Source: Oscillospiraceae bacterium (GTDB taxonomy: Bacteria > Bacillota > Clostridia > Oscillospirales > CAG-272). Taken from it: DNA of 9,247 bases. Shown one piece after another: positions 1-5,197 of the stretch. A program made the position numbers and the translations under genes. Position 1 is the stretch's first letter, and every line of letters starts with the position of its first letter. The notes beneath the pieces were generated by a model, which worked only from the letters and a program-made list of their open reading frames with translations, had not been told where the DNA came from and made no database searches. Location: assembly GCA_009779295.1 (NCBI GenBank), contig WREN01000076.1, forward strand, positions 1 to 9,247, given 5' to 3'.

Positions 1-281
1 CCGCGCGCGGCTCGCTGATTGACGAGAACGCGCTCTACGAACATATGGCGGCAGGTAATTTGAAATACGCGTGTCTGGATGTTTACGACCCCGAACCTCC
101 GTCAGCGGACAGTCCGCTGCGTAATCTGCCTAACTGCATTATGACTCCGCATTTGGCGGGGCTTGCCGCGAACGGCAAACTGCGGCTCGGCGCGCACACG
201 TTGTACATAATCGACTTGTACACAAAAGGTGAGAAATTGCCGTGCGAAGTGACGGAAGATATGCTCGCGACGATGGCGTGA
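1..281 (+). CDS. D-2-hydroxyacid dehydrogenase, C-terminal fragment (5' end outside window)
   Basis: This is the last ~92 codons of an NAD(P)-dependent D-isomer 2-hydroxyacid dehydrogenase, which interconverts 2-oxo acids and D-2-hydroxy acids in the cytoplasm. The frame is open from the window edge (first full codon at 3). It begins with the ARGSLIDENAL block that closes the Rossmann NAD-binding domain. It continues with LDVYDPEPP, which carries the catalytic Glu (residue 31 of the visible part), and TPHLAG, which carries the catalytic His (residue 50). The family's usual short C-terminal helix follows. The ATG at 45 is internal, because the conserved block starts before it. Substrate cannot be told from this part; phosphoglycerate-, glyoxylate- and lactate-type members all share it. 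The stop lies 8 bases before the next gene, so the two are probably co-transcribed. Confidence 0.88.
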   Translation, partial: ARGSLIDENALYEHMAAGNLKYACLDVYDPEPPSADSPLRNLPNCIMTPHLAGLAANGKLRLGAHTLYIIDLYTKGEKLPCEVTEDMLATMA

Positions 282-289
282 GGTGAAAA

Positions 290-676
290 ATGATAGGTTT
301 TTGGATTTTTATGTTAGTATTAAATTTAACAATTCCAATAACTATATTTATTATTGGGAATATATTTATAAAAGAATCGTCTAAAGATATAAATCATATG
401 TTCAGTTATAAAACATCTATGGCTATGAAAAATAAAGAAACATGGGAATTCGCACATATACATTTTGGAAAATTATGGCGTATTTTCGGCGTGATAATGT
501 TACCAATTTCTATCGCATTTATGTTTTATATATACGGTGAAGATATAAATACGGTAGGACTTTATGGAATGATTTTTTGTTTATTACAATGTGGAATTAT
601 TTCGATACCGATAATTTTTACGGAAATCGCGCTGAATAAAAAGTTCGACAAGAACGGCGACCGCCGTTTTCTATGA
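290..676 (+). CDS. SdpI-family small integral membrane protein
   Basis: A 128-residue hydrophobic protein. Membrane segments lie near residues 3-27, 63-83 and 87-112. Between the first two is the block YKTSMAMKNKETWEFAHIHFGKLW, matching the PF13630 SdpI signature (Y-R/K-T, then a K-N-x-E/D-T-W-x-F-A-H pattern). The tail TEIALNKKFDKNGDRR is also typical of the family. SdpI itself protects Bacillus subtilis from the SdpC toxin and sequesters the repressor SdpR, but most homologues have no known role and no sdpC or sdpR lies beside this one. The start is set by GAGGTG at 280-285, which overlaps the upstream stop, so translation may be coupled. By eye it is far richer in A+T than the genes on either side, which could reflect membrane codon bias or separate acquisition. 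Confidence 0.72.
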   Translation: MIGFWIFMLVLNLTIPITIFIIGNIFIKESSKDINHMFSYKTSMAMKNKETWEFAHIHFGKLWRIFGVIMLPISIAFMFYIYGEDINTVGLYGMIFCLLQCGIISIPIIFTEIALNKKFDKNGDRRFL

Positions 677-706
677 ATATTATAACAGAAAAGGAAATGA
701 AAATCA

Positions 707-1507
707 ATGGTTACAAAGGATATTATTAAAAATACTTTAAAAGAATTAGGAATTACGGCAGACGACATCGTTCTCGTGCATTCGTCTCTCAAGAGCATGG
801 GGCATGTCGACGGCGGAGCGGAAACCGTAATCGACGCGTTCCTCGAAGTGTTGGGCGAGGACGGAACGTTAGTCATGCCGACTTTGGTACAGAATAGTTT
901 CGGGCGTGCGTATTATGATTGGATGATGAACCGTAAATCCGATGTTGGGCTTATAACGGAAACGTTCCGTTTGCGTCCCGGCGTATCACGGAGCGATCAG
1001 GCGACACATTCTGTCGTCGCTTACGGTAAATACGCCGAAGAACTCACACGCGACCACGGCGCATTCGGGCACAGATACGGACCGTTCGGAAACACGCCGT
1101 TTGCGGTTTCATCGCCGTGGCAGAAACTGTACGACATGCCGCGCACGAAAGTCGTGTTTATCGGCGTCACGATGATGTACAACACGCTGAAGCACCTCAT
1201 CGAGTACAAAATGGTTGAGGAAGTTTTAAACGGCGTACAGGACGCTAATTACCGCGACAGCAAGCGAGCGCAGTTGCGTCATTACGCGCGTTTCGAAGAG
1301 GGCGGATTATGGCCGTTCTACAGTTCGGAGCAGATGCAGTACGTGTTGGAAGAAGCCGGTTTGGTTCGCAAAGCGCAATGCGGAAACGCGACTTACGTTT
1401 GTTCGGATGTGAAACCTATGTGCGATTTTACCGAGCATAAATTAAAAACCGAACCCGAAAAATGGATGGGTTCGGAAATGGCCCAATGGTTTAACGAGTG
1501 TCGTTAA
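707..1507 (+). CDS. AAC(3)-family N-acetyltransferase
   Basis: A 266-residue acetyl-CoA-dependent N-acetyltransferase of the Antibiotic_NAT family (PF02522), close to the family's usual length of 260-280. Visible landmarks are VHSSLKSMGHVDGGAE (residues 24-39, acetyl-CoA side), the GEDGTLVMPT strand (50-59), RPGVSRSDQATHSVVAYG (90-107) with the catalytic-type His101, and NTLKHLIEY (159-167). Family members include aminoglycoside 3-N-acetyltransferases, the FrbF phosphonate acetyltransferase and uncharacterised chromosomal enzymes such as YokD. The fold alone does not show aminoglycoside resistance, and nothing nearby (integron, IS, other resistance gene) supports it. An AAGGA at 691-695 lies 11 bases before the ATG. 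The gene follows the SdpI-like gene by 30 bases and probably ends that operon. A physiological small-amine substrate is equally possible. Confidence 0.88.
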   Translation: MVTKDIIKNTLKELGITADDIVLVHSSLKSMGHVDGGAETVIDAFLEVLGEDGTLVMPTLVQNSFGRAYYDWMMNRKSDVGLITETFRLRPGVSRSDQATHSVVAYGKYAEELTRDHGAFGHRYGPFGNTPFAVSSPWQKLYDMPRTKVVFIGVTMMYNTLKHLIEYKMVEEVLNGVQDANYRDSKRAQLRHYARFEEGGLWPFYSSEQMQYVLEEAGLVRKAQCGNATYVCSDVKPMCDFTEHKLKTEPEKWMGSEMAQWFNECR

Positions 1508-1534
1508 GGAATCCGGCAAAATTTTTAACAATAC

Positions 1535-1563
1535 TTGACAATTCTTATAATTTTTTATATAAT
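1535..1563 (+). promoter_or_regulatory. Sigma-A promoter of the pyrophosphokinase operon
   Basis: TTGACA (1535-1540), a 17-base spacer and TATAAT (1558-1563) form a perfect consensus housekeeping promoter between the acetyltransferase stop and the pyrophosphokinase start. The -10 is followed at once by GGAGGA (1564-1569). The predicted transcription start near 1570 would therefore leave out the Shine-Dalgarno sequence. A second TATAAT at 1546-1551, with TTAACA at 1525-1530 (15-base spacer), could give a transcript that includes it. Confidence 0.72.
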
Positions 1564-1576
1564 GGAGGAAAGTAAA

Positions 1577-2524
1577 ATGAGAAACGATTCACAGCTTAAA
1601 ATTTTTTCCGGTAGTGCAAGTGAAGCGCTTACCAAAAAGATTTGCGGTATTATCGGAGTACCGGTCGGCGAAAGCCAAACCATTACATTTTCAGAGGGCA
1701 ACATCTATGTAAAAATCGGTGAGAAAGTTCGGGGTATGGACGTTTATATCGTTCAAACGATCGGGCTCAACCCAAACAACGAATTCATGGAACTGCTATT
1801 TTGGCTGGACGCGTTCCGGCGTTCGGGAGTAAACTCCGTGACGGCTATCATTCCCTATTTCAGTTACGCCAAAGCCGATAAAAAAGACGAACCGCGGGTA
1901 TCGATCCGCGCCAGAGTGTGCGCTGATTGTCTTGAAACCGCGGGGGTAGACAGGATCGTGATGATGGATCTGCACAGCCCGCAGATTCAGGGATTTTTCC
2001 GCAAACCCGTCGATCATCTGTACGGCAGAAATATCTTCTGCGAATACATTAAATCGTTGAATTTTGAAAACTATGTAATCGCTTCGACCGACGAAGGCTT
2101 CGCGAAAAACGCGCGGTATTTCGCGAACACACTCGGCGTTCCGTTGGTTATCGGTAATAAACAGCGGACTTCGCATAACGAAGAAGCTGAAATCCTCAGC
2201 GTTATCGGCGATGTTACCGATAAAACCGTTCTGATAGTTGACGATTTCACGATCAGCTGCGGAACTCTTATCGAATCCGCTAAAATGATTATGTCAAAAG
2301 GCGCGAAAGAAGTTTACGCGTTAGTTTCGCACTCGCTATTATCGAAAACCGGTGTGGAAAAGCTGAATAACAGTCCGATAAAAAAATTATACATAACGGA
2401 TACGGTCAATAACCCTGATATAATCGGCGCAGAAAAAATCGAAATAATTTCTGTAGCGGATTTATTCGCGAAAGCGATTAAAATTATACATAATAAAGAA
2501 TCATTGAGCGAATTATTTTTATAA
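1577..2524 (+). CDS. Divergent ribose-phosphate pyrophosphokinase (PRPP synthetase)
   Basis: A 315-residue protein of normal class I length that should transfer diphosphate from ATP to ribose 5-phosphate, giving PRPP for nucleotide, His, Trp and NAD synthesis. Recognisable blocks are VRGMDVYIVQ (51-60), MMDLHSPQIQGFF (129-141), the flexible-loop remnant NKQR (194-197) and VLIVDDFTISCGTL (218-231). Metal-ligand His133 and Asp172 and catalytic Lys195 and Arg197 are kept. Adenine-side FSDGE reads FSEGN (38-42), YARQDRK reads YAKADKK (97-103), and the ribose-phosphate loop VDDMIDTAGT reads VDDFTISCGT, losing the third acidic residue (Ile226). It may be a second copy with changed substrate use or regulation, so the symbol prs is withheld. 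The ATG at 1577 is preferred over 1535 because GGAGGA at 1564-1569 precedes it and homology begins there. It is followed after 20 bases by the reductase gene. Confidence 0.85.
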   Translation: MRNDSQLKIFSGSASEALTKKICGIIGVPVGESQTITFSEGNIYVKIGEKVRGMDVYIVQTIGLNPNNEFMELLFWLDAFRRSGVNSVTAIIPYFSYAKADKKDEPRVSIRARVCADCLETAGVDRIVMMDLHSPQIQGFFRKPVDHLYGRNIFCEYIKSLNFENYVIASTDEGFAKNARYFANTLGVPLVIGNKQRTSHNEEAEILSVIGDVTDKTVLIVDDFTISCGTLIESAKMIMSKGAKEVYALVSHSLLSKTGVEKLNNSPIKKLYITDTVNNPDIIGAEKIEIISVADLFAKAIKIIHNKESLSELFL

Positions 2525-2544
2525 TAAATTGGAGGAACACAAAT

Positions 2545-3663
2545 ATGAAATACCGTGATTTTGGAAAAACCGGCGTTAAAATTTCGCAGCTTGGATTCGG
2601 GTGCATGAGGCTCCCCGAATATGAGTCGGACGGAAAATGGTACATAAAAGACGAAGCGATCGATATGCTCAGGCGGGCGTATGAGCTGGGCGTAAATTAT
2701 TTTGACGGCGCGGTCGGATACTGCCACGAGAACAACGAGATCGCGCTTGGAAAAGCGGTCAAACCCTTCCGCGACAAAGTTTTGATTTCGACGAAATGCC
2801 CGCTTTGGGGTGCAGCCGATAAAGACGTTTTCATGCGTCTGCTCAACCAATCGCTCACGCGGCTCGACACAAGTTACATAGACTTTTATCACTTTCACGG
2901 ACTGAGCAAAGAAATCTTCGACCAAAAAGTTTTGGGATTCGGCTTGCTCGACGAAGCGCGCAAGGCGATAGATCAGGGTATGATAAAACATCTCTCGTTT
3001 TCATTCCACGACGACCCGAACAACATGAAATATTTAATCGACCGCGGCGAGATATTTTCGTCGATCCTCATGCAATATAACCTGCTTGACCGCTCCAACG
3101 AATCCGCGATGACTTACGCGCATGAAAAAGGTCTCGGCACGGTTATAATGGGACCGGTTGCGGGCGGAAGGCTTGCCGCGCCGTCGCAGTTGTATGAAAA
3201 ACTGCTCGGCAAAAAGAATAATTCAACGTCCGAACTCGCGATGCGTTTCGTCCTCGGCAATCCTAACGTTTCCTGCGCGCTTTCCGGTATGACGAACATC
3301 CAAATGGTTGAGGAAAACGCGGCGATCGGCGACCTCGACGAGCCGATGAACGAAGATGATTGGAACAAATCCATCGTGATGATGGAGAATCTCAAAAAAT
3401 TCTCCGACCTTTACTGCACAGGCTGCGAATATTGTATGCCCTGCCCGCAGGGAATCAATATCCCATACGTTTTCAATTGCTATACATATCACAATGTGTA
3501 CGGTATGCCGGATTTAGCGAAGCGTATGTACGGCAGAGTCGGCGACGAAAATCACGGTAAATCGCCGGATGAATGTGTAAAATGCGGCGAATGTATGAAG
3601 AAGTGTCCACAGAAAATTTTAATTCCGGACAAACTTGAAGAAGTAACGAATATTTTCAAATAA
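2545..3663 (+). CDS. Aldo/keto reductase with C-terminal two-cluster ferredoxin domain (COG1453 type)
   Basis: A 372-residue oxidoreductase. Residues 1-280 form an aldo/keto reductase barrel with the full catalytic tetrad: Asp54 and Tyr59 in FDGAVGY, Lys84 in STKCP, and His118 in FYHFHG. The C-terminus adds two [4Fe-4S] motifs: Cys291, 294, 297 and 300 (CTGCEYCMPCP), and Cys344, 347, 350 and 354 (CVKCGECMKKCP). This layout is common in anaerobes and suggests electron transfer between NAD(P)H and a one-electron carrier such as ferredoxin; the substrate is unknown. The start is supported by GGAGGA at 2531-2536, 8 bases ahead of the ATG. The 20-base gap to the pyrophosphokinase gene, with no terminator between them, argues for a two-gene operon. 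A partner relation between PRPP synthesis and this redox enzyme is not an established pathway. Confidence 0.92.
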   Translation: MKYRDFGKTGVKISQLGFGCMRLPEYESDGKWYIKDEAIDMLRRAYELGVNYFDGAVGYCHENNEIALGKAVKPFRDKVLISTKCPLWGAADKDVFMRLLNQSLTRLDTSYIDFYHFHGLSKEIFDQKVLGFGLLDEARKAIDQGMIKHLSFSFHDDPNNMKYLIDRGEIFSSILMQYNLLDRSNESAMTYAHEKGLGTVIMGPVAGGRLAAPSQLYEKLLGKKNNSTSELAMRFVLGNPNVSCALSGMTNIQMVEENAAIGDLDEPMNEDDWNKSIVMMENLKKFSDLYCTGCEYCMPCPQGINIPYVFNCYTYHNVYGMPDLAKRMYGRVGDENHGKSPDECVKCGECMKKCPQKILIPDKLEEVTNIFK

Positions 3664-3819
3664 TTGGATATTAATAACAATAATACAAAAAATTCTGTTA
3701 ATAAAAAAAGTTATACACATTTCCCACAAAGTTTTCCACAGATAATATTGTTGAAAAACCGTATTATATATGGATTCGAGTCATGAATACACAATTTTTG
3801 TGGAATAATCTTTTCCACA
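3664..3819 (+). promoter_or_regulatory. Candidate DnaA-box cluster with AT-rich stretch
   Basis: Three exact matches to the relaxed DnaA-box consensus TTWTNCACA lie on the + strand: TTATACACA (3711-3719), TTTTCCACA (3732-3740) and TTTTCCACA (3811-3819). The first two start 21 bases apart, two helical turns. One-mismatch (3799-3807, - strand) and two-mismatch (TTTCCCACA, 3720-3728) copies add to the cluster. Bases 3664-3710 contain only 7 G or C, so an AT-rich stretch sits directly beside the boxes, as in bacterial origins. There is no dnaA, dnaN or rpmH nearby, and the genes do not diverge from this point. A DnaA titration or regulatory site is as likely as an origin. Confidence 0.45.
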
Positions 3820-3833
3820 GATTGTGTATTTTT
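3786..3833 (+). terminator. Imperfect hairpin with T run downstream of the reductase gene
   Basis: AATACACAAT (3786-3795) is perfectly repeated in inverse at 3821-3830. Inside it, TGTGGAA (3799-3805) pairs with TTCCACA (3813-3819), leaving a 7-base loop and a small 3/1 internal loop. The right arm runs into five Ts (3829-3833). It could end transcription of the pyrophosphokinase-reductase operon, about 120 bases after the stop. The stem is AT-rich, and the same dyad overlaps DnaA-box-like sequence and lies about 45 bases before the LysR-type gene, so an operator role is an alternative. Confidence 0.4.
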
Positions 3834-3875
3834 GCGTCCGATGTTATTAAAATATACTAAAGGATGTGTCAGACG

Positions 3876-4757
3876 ATGACAGATAACTTAGCGCAGTACA
3901 AATTTTTCTTAGCGGCGGCAAAAAACGGGAGTATTTCAGCCGCCGCGCGTAAATTATACGTTACGCAGCCGGCGGTAAGCAGCGGGATTTTGCAGCTTGA
4001 AGACGCGCTCGGCGTTAAATTGTTCTTCCGCACGAGCCGCGGTATAACTCTCACGCCCGAAGGTAAGATTCTATATGATTACGTCAACAGCGGGTTGTCG
4101 TTCATTGAAGCGGGCGAGGATAAGTTGCGCGACATCGGCGGGTTGCACAGCGGGATTATGCGGATCGGCGCAAGCGATATGACGCTGAAATTCTTTCTGC
4201 TTAAATATATTGAGGAGTTTAACAATATTTATCCGAAAGTGAACTTGATAATGGCGAATAATCCGACGCCGCAGACTTTGAATTCGCTCAAAAACGGTCA
4301 GATAGATTTTTGCATGGTCAGCGAACCGGTCGAAGCTGACAGCGATATTAAATTCATACCTGTGATGGAAATCCGAGATATAATAGTTTGCAAGAACTGC
4401 GAAAAATTCGCGGAATTGTTTGGTCGGGAGATTGAAATTGAAGAATTGCGTAAATATACGCTGATAATGCTTGAAAGAGAAACAAGCACGCGCAGATATT
4501 GGGAAAGGTTTATCTCAATCGAGCCTTCTATTGAACTGGCGCAGAGCGATTTGATACTTGACTTCGCATTGCGCGGGCTTGGAATAGCGTTCATTGTGGA
4601 GAATTTCGCGTTAGAATATCTAAAATCGGGCGAACTCAAAGAAATTAAATTGAAAACGCAAATACCGAAACGGCGTTTTCTGTTGGGATATTTGAACAAC
4701 ATACCGTTATCCGCAGCGGCGAAGAAGTTCATATCAAAAATTACCATTAACGAATAG
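3876..4757 (+). CDS. LysR-type transcriptional regulator
   Basis: A 293-residue LTTR of normal length. The N-terminal winged helix-turn-helix (about residues 5-64) is clear: FFLAAAKNGSISAAARKLYVTQPAVSSGILQLEDALGVKLFFRTSRGITLTPEG. A linker helix and a two-lobed effector-binding domain (about 88-290) follow. The effector cannot be read from sequence. The ATG at 3876 is chosen over the in-frame ATG at 3864 because AAAGGA (3859-3864) sits 11 bases before it, while it overlaps the 3864 codon. LTTRs usually act on a divergently transcribed neighbour, but the gene to the left points the same way. The targets may therefore be elsewhere, or the upstream dyad at 3786-3830 may be an autoregulatory site. 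No convincing -35/-10 pair was found; TATACT at 3853-3858 is a possible -10 but lies very near the start. It converges with the lipoprotein gene on the other strand. Confidence 0.9.
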   Translation: MTDNLAQYKFFLAAAKNGSISAAARKLYVTQPAVSSGILQLEDALGVKLFFRTSRGITLTPEGKILYDYVNSGLSFIEAGEDKLRDIGGLHSGIMRIGASDMTLKFFLLKYIEEFNNIYPKVNLIMANNPTPQTLNSLKNGQIDFCMVSEPVEADSDIKFIPVMEIRDIIVCKNCEKFAELFGREIEIEELRKYTLIMLERETSTRRYWERFISIEPSIELAQSDLILDFALRGLGIAFIVENFALEYLKSGELKEIKLKTQIPKRRFLLGYLNNIPLSAAAKKFISKITINE

Positions 4758-4764
4758 TAAATTT

Positions 4765-4855
4765 CTACGGCGCCCAAGCCCACGGTTCAAATTTAGCGCG
4801 AACGAGACATTCCGACGAAATTAATTTATAAACTTCATCGGTTTCCTCTTGATTT
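4765..4855 (-). pseudogene. Out-of-frame C-terminal tail of the lipoprotein gene
   Basis: In the frame one base ahead of the lipoprotein's, the sequence reads NQEETDEVYKLISSECLVRA and then KFEPWAWAP up to a TAG at 4767-4765. This reads like coding sequence and would join smoothly after TVDI if one base were skipped, for example in the run of three A's (T's at 4853-4855 on the + strand). The whole interval 5197-4765 is 433 bases, exactly one more than 144 codons, so a single-base insertion restores a 143-residue protein. That protein would end 7 bases from the LysR stop. It may be a true mutation, a sequencing or assembly error, or less likely programmed frameshifting. Confidence 0.45.
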
Positions 4856-5197
4856 AATATCCACCGTAATTTGGAAATAAGTGAAAATATAATTATAATT
4901 TTCATTCGGAATATCTCTCTTGCGGATAACATATTTTCCAAATTCAAGCGTGGAGTAATCCTCGTAAATGTCTGCCATGTTGTTGGGATTAGCGATTCGG
5001 GTCAGCGTCTGAGTATCTTTTTCGATGAAAGCTCTGAAAAGATTATACACTTTATCATAATAATTTATGTCTGTAATTTCTTCATATTTCAACTCAAATT
5101 TACCCCAGTTATTGATATTTTTTATTTCATTTACAGGTGTTTTACAACATGAAACGAACAACAATAATATCAAAACAATTGAAATATATCTCATCAT
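4835..5197 (-). CDS. Small putative lipoprotein, probably shortened by a frameshift
   Basis: A 120-residue protein I do not recognise. Its N-terminus is a clear export signal: a basic MMRY start, a hydrophobic run (ISIVLILLLFV, residues 5-15) and a lipobox-like FVSC with Cys17 (or Cys18) as the probable lipidated residue. The mature part is charged and soluble-looking. The start is fixed by an ATGA overlap: the ATG (5197-5195) overlaps the TGA stop of polA (5196-5194). There is no good ribosome binding site, so translation is probably coupled to polA. The frame ends in an unlikely-looking DIKSRGNR tail, while the next frame continues with protein-like sequence to 4765, suggesting one extra base (see the separate entry). 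Clostridial polA is often followed by coaE; here it is not. Confidence 0.65.
   Translation of the reverse strand: MMRYISIVLILLLFVSCCKTPVNEIKNINNWGKFELKYEEITDINYYDKVYNLFRAFIEKDTQTLTRIANPNNMADIYEDYSTLEFGKYVIRKRDIPNENYNYIFTYFQITVDIKSRGNR

Noticed and set aside
707..1507. Calling the acetyltransferase an aminoglycoside resistance gene
   Set aside because: The fold is shared by many non-resistance enzymes, and there is no mobile or resistance context. Only the family name is supported.
1535..1576. An earlier ATG giving the pyrophosphokinase a 14-residue extension
   Set aside because: The extension overlaps the -35 and -10 elements, has no ribosome binding site and lies outside the family's homology. 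The ATG at 1577 has GGAGGA ahead of it.
2314..2991. A 225-codon frame on the - strand across the pyrophosphokinase-reductase junction
   Set aside because: It is antisense to two clearly conserved genes and shows no family motif or start signal.
3664..3833. Declaring this gap the chromosomal origin
   Set aside because: dnaA, dnaN, rpmH and divergent gene orientation are all missing here, and no skew was computed. Only a DnaA-box cluster is claimed.
4758..4800. A bidirectional terminator between the LysR and lipoprotein genes (AAATTT at 4759-4764 and 4789-4794, GGCGCC at 4769-4774)
   Set aside because: The AAATTT copies are self-palindromes, the sequence between them does not pair well, and there is no proper stem with a T run.
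4765..4947. An independent 60-residue gene on the - strand
   Set aside because: It lies mostly inside the lipoprotein gene in another frame. Only its last part is protein-like, which is better explained as the frameshifted tail.
4765..5197. Programmed frameshifting in the lipoprotein gene
   Set aside because: No classic slippery heptamer, internal Shine-Dalgarno stimulator or strong downstream hairpin was seen. A mutation or sequence error is simpler.
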